The translations under genes were made by a program, and so were the position numbers. A DNA stretch of 64,000 bases from JAGXTF01 sp044224315 (GTDB lineage Bacteria; Bacteroidota; Bacteroidia; NS11-12g; UBA955): NCBI GenBank assembly GCA_044224315.1, contig JBGAKR010000002.1, forward strand, positions 186,001 to 250,000, written 5' to 3'. The notes under the pieces were generated by a model. That model did not search any database and was not told the origin of the DNA. It worked only from the letters and a program-made list of their open reading frames with translations. Below are positions 18,853 through 27,495 of the stretch, one piece after another (within the stretch, counting starts at the first letter, position 1; every line of letters begins with the position of its first letter).

Positions 18853-19702
18853 GCTTAATTAAAGTTTCGCGGGTAACACTATTTGCGTTGCACAACCAGG
18901 TTGTAGAAAGGCTAGCAGCCAAACCAGGTATAAATAAAAACGGTTCGGGATTTTTAAGATTTGATACTAAGGCAGCAAAAGCATAAAAAGTATCGCCCGC
19001 ACCAATAGTATCTACGATTTGGGTTTTATATACCGGCTGCCGGTGAATTACATCTCCGTCAGTGTATACAGAGCCTTTACCCCCGGTGGTTACGAATAAT
19101 CTGTTTGTATTTAATTCGTAATGGAACAATTGTTTTAAATCTTCATCCGACATGCCTCTGAATCTCCGGTTCATTTGCAAGCTTGCCTCCCTCAAATCCA
19201 TACACACCAATTGTTTCTTAAAATGTTTCCATTTACTGATACGGTTAAAACCAAAATTATTACTATTGGTTTGAGCCATAAAACTAAACTCGCCACTTGC
19301 CTCCAGGCTATCGCAGAAACCATGTCCGAAGTCGGCCACTATTACTACGTCATAATTTGTTGCATCAAATTTAACCGGAGCAAAACCGGAGGTGTCGAAG
19401 CGGTTGATTTCGATGTGTTTGCGCTTATCATCCAAATCCACATAGCGGGTTTTCACAATACTTCCGGGCGGATTGGTAATAAAATCAACCTGTTTTACAA
19501 AATCTCGAAGGTGATTGGCAATGGCACCTGCTCCTCCCTCCTGTACTTCATTTCCACCTTGCAGACTAATAACGGGGCAATTGCTCTTCATCGAATGCCC
19601 TTCGTAGGATACAGGGATAAATTCATCGGAAATAGTTTCGCCTACTACCAATACCTTGTAGCCTTTTACCTCGTTTATAAAATCGTTGATCTCGTTGATC
19701 AT
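18833..19702 (-). CDS. PfkB-family sugar kinase (HldE N-terminal-like)
   Basis: 289 residues, slightly short for HldA. Ribokinase-fold signature 'DTIGAGDTFYAFAALV' (catalytic Asp of GAGD) is near residue 230, with 'LFVTTGGKGSVY' before it and a Gly-rich 'GGNEVQEGGAGAIANHL' substrate region near residue 50, as in heptose-7-phosphate kinases. First gene of the kinase-isomerase-nucleotidyltransferase operon. A TATTTTTG box lies 12 nt upstream (19715-19722). It is divergent from the flippase gene across 101 nt. Confidence 0.82.
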   Translation of the reverse strand: MINEINDFINEVKGYKVLVVGETISDEFIPVSYEGHSMKSNCPVISLQGGNEVQEGGAGAIANHLRDFVKQVDFITNPPGSIVKTRYVDLDDKRKHIEINRFDTSGFAPVKFDATNYDVVIVADFGHGFCDSLEASGEFSFMAQTNSNNFGFNRISKWKHFKKQLVCMDLREASLQMNRRFRGMSDEDLKQLFHYELNTNRLFVTTGGKGSVYTDGDVIHRQPVYKTQIVDTIGAGDTFYAFAALVSNLKNPEPFLFIPGLAASLSTTWLCNANSVTRETLIKHGTQFI

Positions 19703-19714
19703 GAAGTTTTATTG

Positions 19715-19722
19715 CAAAAATA
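19715..19722 (-). promoter_or_regulatory. -7 promoter element of the kinase/isomerase/nucleotidyltransferase operon
   Basis: Reverse complement TATTTTTG, 12 nt upstream of the ATG at 19702. Confidence 0.5.
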
Positions 19723-19790
19723 GGTCATTTATCGGTCTATTTTATTATACACTTCAACAAAAAATCCATTTATATCGATGGAAGTATCTC

Positions 19791-19798
19791 TATTTTTG
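19791..19798 (+). promoter_or_regulatory. -7 promoter element of the flippase, likely leaderless
   Basis: TATTTTTG then CCGTA then ATG (19804): 5-nt spacing. A weak -33 candidate TTTA lies at 19769-19772. Confidence 0.6.
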
Positions 19799-19803
19799 CC
19801 GTA

Positions 19804-21321
19804 ATGGGTATCGTTGCTAGGCAGAGTTCAAAAGCCGCAATTTCGAATTATTTGGGAATTTTACTCGGTTTTGTTAATTTATTTGTCTTACTTCCACTAT
19901 TTTATGAACCCGAGAATTTAGGTGCAACAAGATTACTTTTGGAAACAGGGGTTGTAATTAGCAGCTTTGCATTGCTTGGCACCAATTATAGTATTAATCG
20001 GTTTTTCCCTTTTTTTAAATCATCAGATCAGAAGCATAATGGATTTTTTTTCTGGGCTTTTTTATTGCCTTTAATTGGATATTTTTTCGTTCTAATCGGG
20101 TTGCTTTTTTTTAAACAACCACTTTTACGATTATTTACTACCGACAGTCGCATTTTGAATCAACTTTATCCAATGCTAATTAGTCTTGTGTTTTTTTCAC
20201 TTTTCCAGACTGTACTTGAAACTTGTAATTCTAACCATGGCAGAATAGCTGTACCTAATTTCTTTCGAGAAGTAATTCTAAGAATTTTAATACTTGGAGG
20301 AGGATTTCTTTATTTTATTGGCTGGGTAAACTACGAAGTTTCGGTATGGATAATAGTAATGTCTTACGGTTTAGTGACTTTGTTTAATTTTTTTTATTTA
20401 AGAACTCTCACAAAAATACATTTAAAACCCGATTTTGAATTTATAAAAAAAAATCCGGAAATAGGAAAAGATGCATTCAAATTTACCCTAATGTTAATTA
20501 TAGGAAGTTTAACCGGTTTAATAGCCGGTAAAATAGACTTCTTAATGATTTCCGCAAAAAAATCGTTGGTTGATACTGCTATATACAGTGTAGGTTTCTA
20601 CTTGGCCTTAATTATAGAAATCCCTAAGCGTACTATTCAACAAATTTCTCAACCTATCATTTCTCAGCACATGAAAGATGGACAATTAGGGACCGTAGAA
20701 AAAATGTACAAACAAATTACTTTGAATCAACTTCTTGTAGCATCTATACTATTTTTCTTAATTTGGTTGAACATTGACAACCTTTATCAAATTATGCCTC
20801 GGGGAGATTTTTACAAATCTGGCAAAACCATTGTTTTTTTGATAGGCATTTCCAAGCTTTTAGACATGATAGGGTCTGCATCAGGCCCAATAATAGCAAA
20901 TTCGAAATATTATTGGTTTAGCTTAACTAATTTCGCTGTATTTGTAGTTGTAGCGGTTGTAAGCAACACCTTTTTAATCTCAAATTTTGGAATCAACGGA
21001 GCAGCTGCGGCAGCCATAATCACCATGTTCTTTACACATGGAACTGCAATTTTGGTAATTTGGAACAGACTTAAGATACATCCATTTTCAAAAAACCAGT
21101 TCTATATAATTCTTGTATTACTCATTTTCCTCATCCCTACCCTTTGGGGTAAATGGTTTGAAAACCCATTTATAGATGGGGCGGTGCGCACCATTGTCCT
21201 TGGCGGACCCATGATTTGGCTGTGTTACAAACTCAGGCTTTCAGAAGAATTCAGCCATGCCGTTGAAAAATTTCTGGCCCAAAAACTCAATATCCGCATC
21301 GGGAAAGATCATATTCGGTGA
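19804..21321 (+). CDS. Polysaccharide/lipid-linked oligosaccharide flippase (MOP superfamily, Wzx-like)
   Basis: 505 residues with about 12-14 hydrophobic membrane segments spread over the whole length and a short charged C-terminus. The start 'GIVARQSSKAAISNYLGILLGF' is typical of Wzx/polysaccharide biosynthesis transporters, which move undecaprenyl-linked glycans across the inner membrane. Located among glycosyltransferase, epimerase and heptose-like genes, it probably serves the same surface glycan. Divergent from the kinase operon. Confidence 0.85.
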   Translation: MGIVARQSSKAAISNYLGILLGFVNLFVLLPLFYEPENLGATRLLLETGVVISSFALLGTNYSINRFFPFFKSSDQKHNGFFFWAFLLPLIGYFFVLIGLLFFKQPLLRLFTTDSRILNQLYPMLISLVFFSLFQTVLETCNSNHGRIAVPNFFREVILRILILGGGFLYFIGWVNYEVSVWIIVMSYGLVTLFNFFYLRTLTKIHLKPDFEFIKKNPEIGKDAFKFTLMLIIGSLTGLIAGKIDFLMISAKKSLVDTAIYSVGFYLALIIEIPKRTIQQISQPIISQHMKDGQLGTVEKMYKQITLNQLLVASILFFLIWLNIDNLYQIMPRGDFYKSGKTIVFLIGISKLLDMIGSASGPIIANSKYYWFSLTNFAVFVVVAVVSNTFLISNFGINGAAAAAIITMFFTHGTAILVIWNRLKIHPFSKNQFYIILVLLIFLIPTLWGKWFENPFIDGAVRTIVLGGPMIWLCYKLRLSEEFSHAVEKFLAQKLNIRIGKDHIR

Positions 21322-21361
21322 ACCAAGCACTTGTTTTATTGAATAATTGTGTCATTTCTCT

Positions 21362-21369
21362 TACATTTG
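21362..21369 (+). promoter_or_regulatory. -7 promoter element of the thioredoxin-like lipoprotein gene
   Basis: TACATTTG matches TAnnTTTG. It lies 24 nt before the ATG at 21394, giving a ~20 nt leader and supporting that ATG over one at 21349, which is upstream of the box. Confidence 0.5.
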
Positions 21370-21393
21370 TTGTCTATTACAACGAAACCAAAC

Positions 21394-22209
21394 ATGAAAA
21401 AATTACTATTCATCACTTCGGCACTGGCGCTTACCATGGTCGCTGCTTGTAAGAAAGACAAAAAAACCGGCACTACTGAGGCTCCATTTACCGTGGAACA
21501 AACTCAGAATGCTTCTTACATCTATTTCGGCGGAACCTGGTGCGGTCCTTGCGGTGCTTACGGCAAACCTACCAAACAAGCTTTGCACGAAGATGCTAAG
21601 AATGCAAATGCCGTGTTCATTTCTTTTCAGGTAAAATGGAGCTACACAGATCCTTTCGCTACCGCCCAAACTGATGCTACTGCAGCAAGCTTCGGCGTAA
21701 CTGGTGTACCTTCTGCTTTCATCGCAGGTGGAACCACCTTCTCTAAATTTGGTTTTTCTAGCAACAACGCTACCAACCAATCTACACAGCAAGCTACTTT
21801 CAATACAGTGTATGGTCAAACTGCCCGTGTTAATGGTAAAGCATTCCCAACCATCAGTGGCAAAACCCTTACTGTAAAAACCAAAAATAAATTTTTCGTT
21901 ACTACTACCGATACTTTCTTCGTGAATGTTTACCTCACAGAAAGCAACCTGATTGCAACTCAATACCTGGATGGCAGCACCAAACAAAACATTCACGACT
22001 TCATCTGGCGTGCACAATCTTCTGCTAACATCTGGGGAGATCAATTGGTAATTGCTCCTACCAACGGACAAATAGTAGAAAACACCGTTACCTTTGCCTT
22101 GAACGATTCTTGGACCAAAACCAATTGCGATGTAAACGTAATTATCTGGAAAAAAGTGAATGGCAAATATGGCATTGAGAACTGCTATAAAACCAAAATG
22201 GTTAATTAA
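21394..22209 (+). CDS. Thioredoxin/Omp28-like lipoprotein
   Basis: 271 residues from the ATG at 21394, which starts a lipoprotein signal peptide (MKKLLFITSALALTMVAAC, lipidated C19). A thioredoxin-type active site WCGPC (C50-C53) follows in 'YFGGTWCGPCGAYGKP', and a cis-Pro-like 'GVTGVPSAFIAGG' is present. The C-terminal half is beta-rich, as in Omp28-related outer-membrane lipoproteins. Expected location: periplasm or outer membrane; role: disulfide or redox chemistry, unproven. It converges on a larger secreted protein with the same kind of CxxC domain at 22597-24759. Confidence 0.8.
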   Translation: MKKLLFITSALALTMVAACKKDKKTGTTEAPFTVEQTQNASYIYFGGTWCGPCGAYGKPTKQALHEDAKNANAVFISFQVKWSYTDPFATAQTDATAASFGVTGVPSAFIAGGTTFSKFGFSSNNATNQSTQQATFNTVYGQTARVNGKAFPTISGKTLTVKTKNKFFVTTTDTFFVNVYLTESNLIATQYLDGSTKQNIHDFIWRAQSSANIWGDQLVIAPTNGQIVENTVTFALNDSWTKTNCDVNVIIWKKVNGKYGIENCYKTKMVN

Positions 22210-22231
22210 TTCCTGAAATACCAAAAATATG

Positions 22232-22260
22232 AAAGGCCACCCATAGGGTGGCCTTTTTTG
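22232..22260 (+). terminator. Rho-independent terminator after the thioredoxin-like lipoprotein gene
   Basis: AAAGGCCACCC-ATA-GGGTGGCCTTT, an 11-bp perfect stem followed by T residues, 23 nt after the stop codon. Symmetric enough to act on both strands. Confidence 0.9.
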
Positions 22261-22545
22261 TTCTATCAAACAGCCTTTGGCTTCAAGTTAGTGCATCTGG
22301 CATTACTTCCCCCTTACCAGGGCCTTTATCAAAACTCCTGCGTTCTTATTCAAACCTCTTTCTATCGCGTTTCTAATTCATCGGCGAGAATGCAGGATTA
22401 GCTGGACCAAAGTATTACATTCTTTTAAATATGATTAAAATATAAACCTTTGGAACCTGGACAGAGACCCTATAGATAATTTGAACTCATATTGTGCACT
22501 TGCAGCCTAATTGTAACCAGGCTATGGGTGCTAAATAGTATAAAA
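22261..22545. other. Intergenic stretch without recognised features
   Basis: This is the core of the longest gene-free interval (22210-22596). It lies between two convergent terminators. I found no open frame of useful length, no tRNA and no clear promoter box; it may be a remnant, but nothing supports a specific call. Confidence 0.5.
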
Positions 22546-22576
22546 CAAAAAGGCTGCCCATTGGGGCAGCCTTTTT
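22546..22576 (-). terminator. Rho-independent terminator after the 720-residue T9SS protein gene
   Basis: Read on the minus strand: AAAAAGGCTGCCC-CAAT-GGGCAGCCTTTTT, a stem of about 12 bp flanked by A and T runs, 20 nt past the stop codon. Confidence 0.9.
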
Positions 22577-22596
22577 ATATTTATAATGGCAGATTC

Positions 22597-24759
22597 TTAG
22601 TGAACCACCATTAGTTTGCAAGAACCAGAAACGGTAGATGAAACTACAGAAACGTTGTAGATACCATTGGGCAGATTCTCGGTGTTCACTTTTACAGATT
22701 GAGCACCGGCAGTCATTTTCTCGATAGTTTGAGTAGAAACAACCTGACCCATAGCATTGGTAACATTTACAACCACTTTTTCAGACTCAGTCAATGCAAA
22801 TTCTACATTGGCAGCGTTGCTGGCAGGGTTAGGATATGCACTGATAGCAATGTTAGCAGCAGTGAGCTTGCTTACACCATTGGCAACATCCCACATTTGG
22901 CGTTCGTTTGAGTTCAAAACCTCACGCTTAGTAGTATTTGCATCGTATTTGGCTACAAATCCAATCAGCCAGATTTCCTGAGGCTTATTGCGGCCGTATA
23001 CTTTGCCCTGTGGGAAAAACTGAGCAGAAGTAGGGATGGTCACATTGGTCATAGTAGGCAGGGTATAGTTATAGGTAAATGATACTTTTTGGCCTGGATC
23101 TACTTTGCTAGGAATTGAACCTGAAGTACCCCATGCACCTGATGGGATGTTAATGATTACATTTTTATGGTAGTAACCACCCATTGGAGAGGTGTAATTG
23201 TAGTAGATATGAGCAGGATTGGTGGTATATACAGTGCTGATAATTTGATCATAGGCACTTCCGGTACCGCGCATATAAGCTTCTTTTATCATGGCACCAA
23301 TGCGGATATCACCACTGTAGTAATCAGTAAACTCAGCTTCAACATCAAAAGTGATTTTGCGTGTAGCGTCATCAAAACTTACGTTTTTGATATTCACTTT
23401 GCAGGGAGTGTAGGCAGTGGTTTGGCTTGATACGGTTGAATTCCAAACACTGCGGCTGGTTCCAACTGCAGCTTGACCGGCATACAAGGTACGATCGATA
23501 TAACCATTGGGGTAACCAGTAGCAAATGCGCTGTTGATGGCATCACTTTCAGCATTGGTCATACCATCACTGTTGTGGTGCACAGCCACTACTACTTTAC
23601 CAGGATAATCTTCTTTAATTTGCTCGATGTAAGTATGTGCATCGGGGCAATGCTGGCACCATGATCCGGTAGCCTCTTCCATAAATACCACTTTAGGAGC
23701 ACTGGTACCATTGATTACAATGTACTGGGTAGAGCCAGAGTCGTTGGCATGGTTAGCATCTGCATTTCCATTTACCGCAGAAACCCAAACTTTCAATTTG
23801 CGGAAAGTACCACCAGTTGCTTCGCTGATAGCAGTAGGGTGCGAAAAGCTATAAACCCCTCCAGCTTTTGGAATGCTCAATGAATTCAGGGTTTGGGTAA
23901 CGGGCGTACCGCCATCCAAAGAGTAGTTCACAGTAAGGCTGGTAATATCGGTTTTACCAAAATTGATAATACTGGCTTTAACATTGGTTGGGGTGCTTTT
24001 CTTAATAGCGCCTGGGAAATCAACCGCTGTTAGAGCAATATCTTCAGCAGGCATGGTAGATGGATAGAAAGAAATCTTGGGATAAGATGCTGCATCGGTA
24101 GCGGTAGTAGAAGGCTGTGGGAAAGAAGTACCTGTGCTGTAATGTATACCGGCAGATCCATCGCTATTTTCTAAACCTAAAACACCGGTGTTTGAGCTAG
24201 CGCCGTAACCACCGTTGTAATATACTTCGAACAAACCATTGCCGTTTTCATACAGTATGATACCGAAAGCTAAAACGTCTGCATTGGCAGCAATAGTTTT
24301 GCCTTGTGGAGAAGCACCAAACCATTGAATAAAAAACTTACGGTTTGGGGCAGTTCCAGTAGTACGGGTTAAAATGGCTGTAATGAAATTGGGGTTTGGC
24401 GCCGCCTTAAATTCCCAATCGTTCCAGAAAGCATAAATGCAATTATTAGGATCGCCAGCTGCTGGCAGGTTCGAATTTGTTTTAACACTGGTGGTAGCAG
24501 CTGTGTTAAAAGTAATGTAACCGTTATCAGATGCTTTAAATTGAGTTACTGGAGAACCATAAAAATTGAAGGTAAACGGTAAAGTTTGGGTGCTGCTCAA
24601 TGCATCATTGGTAGTTTTATCCATGATTTTTGTGCCAGAGCCCAACATAGTAGTCAGATCGTAATCAGTGATTCCGGTTCCAGACACAGCTGTATAAGTC
24701 TGTGCATTGGAACTCATCAATGCTGCCGCAATGATACCTGTGAGTAATAGTTTTTTCAT
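22597..24759 (-). CDS. Secreted Omp28/thioredoxin-like protein with T9SS type A sorting domain
   Basis: 720 residues. Signal peptide MKKLLLTGIIAAALMSSNAQ. Residues ~25-235 form a beta-sandwich-like domain ('FNFYGSPVTQFKASDNGYITF'), ~240-345 a CARDB/Ig-like domain, and ~355-600 an Omp28-like domain with a CxxC active site (C368-Q-H-C371 in 'EEATGSWCQHCPD'). The final ~85 residues are a type A sorting domain ('AYPNPASNAANVEF ... GIYNVSVVS'). It should be exported by the type IX system and sit on the surface or be released. Promoter candidates TTG and TATATTCG lie at 24783-24813. Confidence 0.88.
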   Translation of the reverse strand: MKKLLLTGIIAAALMSSNAQTYTAVSGTGITDYDLTTMLGSGTKIMDKTTNDALSSTQTLPFTFNFYGSPVTQFKASDNGYITFNTAATTSVKTNSNLPAAGDPNNCIYAFWNDWEFKAAPNPNFITAILTRTTGTAPNRKFFIQWFGASPQGKTIAANADVLAFGIILYENGNGLFEVYYNGGYGASSNTGVLGLENSDGSAGIHYSTGTSFPQPSTTATDAASYPKISFYPSTMPAEDIALTAVDFPGAIKKSTPTNVKASIINFGKTDITSLTVNYSLDGGTPVTQTLNSLSIPKAGGVYSFSHPTAISEATGGTFRKLKVWVSAVNGNADANHANDSGSTQYIVINGTSAPKVVFMEEATGSWCQHCPDAHTYIEQIKEDYPGKVVVAVHHNSDGMTNAESDAINSAFATGYPNGYIDRTLYAGQAAVGTSRSVWNSTVSSQTTAYTPCKVNIKNVSFDDATRKITFDVEAEFTDYYSGDIRIGAMIKEAYMRGTGSAYDQIISTVYTTNPAHIYYNYTSPMGGYYHKNVIINIPSGAWGTSGSIPSKVDPGQKVSFTYNYTLPTMTNVTIPTSAQFFPQGKVYGRNKPQEIWLIGFVAKYDANTTKREVLNSNERQMWDVANGVSKLTAANIAISAYPNPASNAANVEFALTESEKVVVNVTNAMGQVVSTQTIEKMTAGAQSVKVNTENLPNGIYNVSVVSSTVSGSCKLMVVH

Positions 24760-24782
24760 TTGTTAACTTTCGGTTTAGGATG

Positions 24783-24813
24783 CGAATATATGCAATTTAG
24801 GCATTCGTTTCAA
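24783..24813 (-). promoter_or_regulatory. Candidate promoter of the 720-residue T9SS protein gene
   Basis: On the minus strand TTG (24813-24811) is followed after 20 nt by TATATTCG (24790-24783), one mismatch from TAnnTTTG, with the spacing expected for Bacteroidetes sigma. Confidence 0.45.
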
Positions 24814-24827
24814 CAACATTAGAACAT

Positions 24828-25607
24828 TTATTTGCCTTTAAAATCGGCCTTTCTTTTCTCTACAAATGCGGCCATTCCCTCTTTCTGGTCTTCGGTTGCA
24901 AACAACAGGTAAAAGTTCTTACGTTCGAAAAACAACCCTTCCTGCAAATGACTGTCGAATGCCTTTAAAACCGACTCTTTAGCTAGCTGAACAGCTATCG
25001 GCGATTTTTCGGCAACAACCCCGGCTAGCTTGATAGCCTCGTCGAGGAATAACTCCACAGGTACAATTTTATTAATTAATCCGGCATCTTTTGCCTCCTG
25101 GGCTGTAATAAATTTACCCGTTAACACCATTTCCATAGCCCTCACCTTGCCCACAGCCCGGGTTAGGCGCTGTGTTCCACCTGCACCCGGCATTACCCCA
25201 ATGTTTATTTCGGGTTGACCAAACTGGGCAGTTTCTGAGGCCACTATCATATCGCACAGCATGCACAACTCGCAGCCGCCCCCCAGGGCAAACCCCGAAA
25301 CAGCGGCAATGATGGGTTTGCGTGTGCGACGGATAGAATCCCAGGTGCTGAACTGGTCTATTTGCAGCATATCTACTGCAGTTCTGCCTGCCATTTGCTT
25401 AATATCGGCACCGGCCGCAAAAGCCCGCTCATTGCCGGCAATGACAATGGCTCTTACCGTTTCGTCGTTATCTAAAACCTCCAATGCGGCCTTTATTTCG
25501 CCCATAAGTTGCAGATTCAGTGCATTCAACTCTTTGGGCCGGTTTAGTTGTATCAGCGCAACATAGGGCGCAACCTGGGAATTTACCAGAATAAACTCAT
25601 AGCTCAT
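24828..25607 (-). CDS. Enoyl-CoA hydratase/isomerase family protein
   Basis: 259 residues, the standard crotonase length. Oxyanion-hole motifs are 'ERAFAAGADIKQM' and 'GFALGGGCELCMLCD'. The two catalytic glutamates of true hydratases appear as E in 'GGCELCM' and E in 'GQPEINIGVMPGAGGTQRL'. It hydrates 2-enoyl-CoA in fatty-acid beta-oxidation. No other beta-oxidation gene is adjacent. The ATG at 25607 is 4 nt after a perfect TATTTTTG box. Confidence 0.92.
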   Translation of the reverse strand: MSYEFILVNSQVAPYVALIQLNRPKELNALNLQLMGEIKAALEVLDNDETVRAIVIAGNERAFAAGADIKQMAGRTAVDMLQIDQFSTWDSIRRTRKPIIAAVSGFALGGGCELCMLCDMIVASETAQFGQPEINIGVMPGAGGTQRLTRAVGKVRAMEMVLTGKFITAQEAKDAGLINKIVPVELFLDEAIKLAGVVAEKSPIAVQLAKESVLKAFDSHLQEGLFFERKNFYLLFATEDQKEGMAAFVEKRKADFKGK

Positions 25608-25611
25608 GGGG

Positions 25612-25619
25612 CAAAAATA
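25612..25619 (-). promoter_or_regulatory. -7 promoter element of the enoyl-CoA hydratase gene, likely leaderless
   Basis: Reverse complement TATTTTTG then CCCC then ATG (25607): 4-nt spacing. Confidence 0.6.
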
Positions 25620-25642
25620 AGCATCAAATTACGGTATGAAAA

Positions 25643-26206
25643 TTATTCAAGCTGCAATACCCTTACCCGGCTCAAAAGCAAATAACTTACCCATGCCAGC
25701 AGCACCCCCAATAATGCGCCACATATTACATCAAACGGGTAGTGAACACCCAAATAAACCCTGGAATACCCGATTAAAAAAGCCAACGCAAATGCACATA
25801 ACGTGTATTTGCGTTTCCAGCGCATTAAAAACCGGAACATCGTTACCAATGCAAACATATTGGCGGCATGGCTGCTTACAAATCCATACTTGCTGCCGGC
25901 AGGGCCATCAGGTAATCGGGCATGAAGCCGTTCATTTAAAAAAGGCCTTTCCCGTTTTATACCATATTTAAAAACCCGGGTACTAATGATATCGGCCAGT
26001 CCAAATGCCACCAGACTGAACAAAACAGCAATCCACATGCGGCGGTTGAATTTTTTGTAAAACAACCACAGCATAAATGCATAAACCGGTAGCCAAAGCC
26101 ATTTGCTGCTGACTGCCACCATAATCGGATCGAGCCAGGCAGCGCTGCCCTGGTGGTTTATAAGCAGAAATAAAGTTTCATCAATATGCTGAAAAAAATC
26201 AAGCAT
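25643..26206 (-). CDS. PAP2-family phosphatase
   Basis: 187 residues, multi-pass membrane protein. The three PAP2 motifs are in order: KYGIKRERP (Kx6RP, ~residue 75), VSSHAAN (the SGH-type motif, here SSH, ~residue 109) and SRVYLGVHYPFD (SRx5HxxxD, ~residue 148). These enzymes hydrolyse phosphatidate or undecaprenyl pyrophosphate at the outer face of the membrane. The gene overlaps the upstream methyltransferase by 8 nt, so the two are co-transcribed. Confidence 0.9.
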   Translation of the reverse strand: MLDFFQHIDETLFLLINHQGSAAWLDPIMVAVSSKWLWLPVYAFMLWLFYKKFNRRMWIAVLFSLVAFGLADIISTRVFKYGIKRERPFLNERLHARLPDGPAGSKYGFVSSHAANMFALVTMFRFLMRWKRKYTLCAFALAFLIGYSRVYLGVHYPFDVICGALLGVLLAWVSYLLLSRVRVLQLE

Positions 26207-26939
26207 TAGGTTTCTTTGAAACTACAATTATGCGTGGCGATTGGGTTTCGTCGAACTCATGCAATTCGTAGTCGCCAAATACATGCAGAATTTCGAAACC
26301 CACCTGCAGATGCAGAAATTCCAACTGGGCCAGCGAATATACTTTTACCTTTTCTTCATAATGGTGGATTTGTGCGCCATCATGTACCGTTATTTTCTTC
26401 TCAATAAACGGGGGTACCCAATCCTTTTTATAATTAAAAAAAATCTCACCACGCTTCTCTTCTCCTTCTAAGGGCATACAGCCTGTAAACGCAGCCCCGT
26501 TCAAATAGTCCTGAATAAAAAAACCTCCTTCATCCAGCATGTTATAAATATTAAGCAAACTGGCAATATCGTCTTCAGGGTTTTGAAAATAACCAAAACT
26601 GGTAAACAAGTTAAAAGCCGCATTAAAGTGCGATTCGGGGTATGGCAAACGCATATCCTGCTCGTAAAACCGGGCCCCGGGGGTGTTTAATGATTGGGCA
26701 TAGGCAATACTATTGTGGCTAAGATCAAAACCCACTGTATTATATCCCAGCCCAGACAATACACGGCTATGACGGCCCTTTCCACAGGCAATATCTGCTA
26801 CCTTTGCACCGGCAGGCAATTGCAGGGTACGGGCAATTCGGGTAATAAAGTCCAATGCCTCGTCCTCATTGCGTTTGTTGTACAACAAATGATAGTATTT
26901 TGTATCAAACCAATCCTTAAACCAATCGTTGCCCTGCAT
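26199..26939 (-). CDS. Class I SAM-dependent methyltransferase
   Basis: 246 residues from the ATG at 26939, chosen because it begins a sensible N-terminus (MQGNDWFKDWFDTKYYHLLY) and lies just downstream of a TATCTTTG box; the longer in-frame opening would run into the divergent sigma-factor gene. SAM motif I is 'VADIACGKGRHSRVLSGLGY', followed by 'VGFDLSHNSIAYA' and 'FNAAFNLFTSFGYF'. Substrate unknown. First gene of a two-gene unit with the PAP2 phosphatase. Confidence 0.82.
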   Translation of the reverse strand: MQGNDWFKDWFDTKYYHLLYNKRNEDEALDFITRIARTLQLPAGAKVADIACGKGRHSRVLSGLGYNTVGFDLSHNSIAYAQSLNTPGARFYEQDMRLPYPESHFNAAFNLFTSFGYFQNPEDDIASLLNIYNMLDEGGFFIQDYLNGAAFTGCMPLEGEEKRGEIFFNYKKDWVPPFIEKKITVHDGAQIHHYEEKVKVYSLAQLEFLHLQVGFEILHVFGDYELHEFDETQSPRIIVVSKKPNA

Positions 26940-26957
26940 GTGCTCCGAAATTTTTTT

Positions 26958-26965
26958 CAAAGATA
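26958..26965 (-). promoter_or_regulatory. -7 promoter element of the methyltransferase/PAP2 unit
   Basis: Reverse complement TATCTTTG, 18 nt upstream of the ATG at 26939, inside the 67-nt gap shared with the divergent sigma-factor gene. Confidence 0.5.
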
Positions 26966-27006
26966 TTGTAACTTGCGCATACCCTGCTGCGTAATAACCA
27001 AACAAG

Positions 27007-27495
27007 ATGACTGCGGACCAGTATAATACTTGCGTAGATGCGCACAGTGACTCATTGTTCCGCTTTGCTATGAAAAATTTAAAAGACAGGGACGAAGCCA
27101 TGGAAATTGTACAATCCTCATTTGAAAAACTTTGGATTAAGCGCAACGACGTGGATTTTGAACGTGTAAAAAGCTATCTGTTTACCACCGCTTATAATGC
27201 CATGGTAGACTTTTGGAGAAGAGGACAAAAACTGACTGAAATGACCGAGGAGATGTATAATAAACCCGCCGAAAGCGGAAGAGAGTACAAGGGCTTGAAA
27301 GAAATTCTGGAACAGGCATTATCTAAAATTCCGGAAATTCAACGCACTGTAATTCTGTTGCGCGATTATGAAGGTTATTCTTATGAGGAGATTGGTGAAA
27401 TTACCAACCTCAATGAAAGCCAGGTGAAGGTGTACATTTTCAGGGCACGTCAAACACTAAAAAACATGTTGGGTAGCCTGGAGGCATATATATGA
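27007..27495 (+). CDS. ECF-type RNA polymerase sigma factor
   Basis: 162 residues with sigma region 2 ('LFRFAMKNLKDRDEAMEIVQSSFEKLW', 'VKSYLFTTAYNAMVDFWRR') and region 4 ('IPEIQRTVILLRDYEGYSYEEIGEITNLNESQVKVYIFRARQ', split here across a helix-turn-helix). No region 1 or 3, so it is an extracytoplasmic-function sigma. The stop overlaps the ATG of the next gene (ATGA at 27492-27495), whose product is the expected membrane regulator, and an outer-membrane protein gene follows. Confidence 0.93.
   Translation: MTADQYNTCVDAHSDSLFRFAMKNLKDRDEAMEIVQSSFEKLWIKRNDVDFERVKSYLFTTAYNAMVDFWRRGQKLTEMTEEMYNKPAESGREYKGLKEILEQALSKIPEIQRTVILLRDYEGYSYEEIGEITNLNESQVKVYIFRARQTLKNMLGSLEAYI

Noticed and set aside
21406..22269. 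287-residue minus-strand open frame opposite the thioredoxin-like lipoprotein
   Set aside because: The plus strand carries the signal peptide, WCGPC motif, promoter and terminator; the antisense frame shows none of these.
26940..27146. N-terminal extension of the methyltransferase
   Set aside because: It would overlap the divergent sigma-factor gene and precedes the promoter box; the ATG at 26939 is sufficient.
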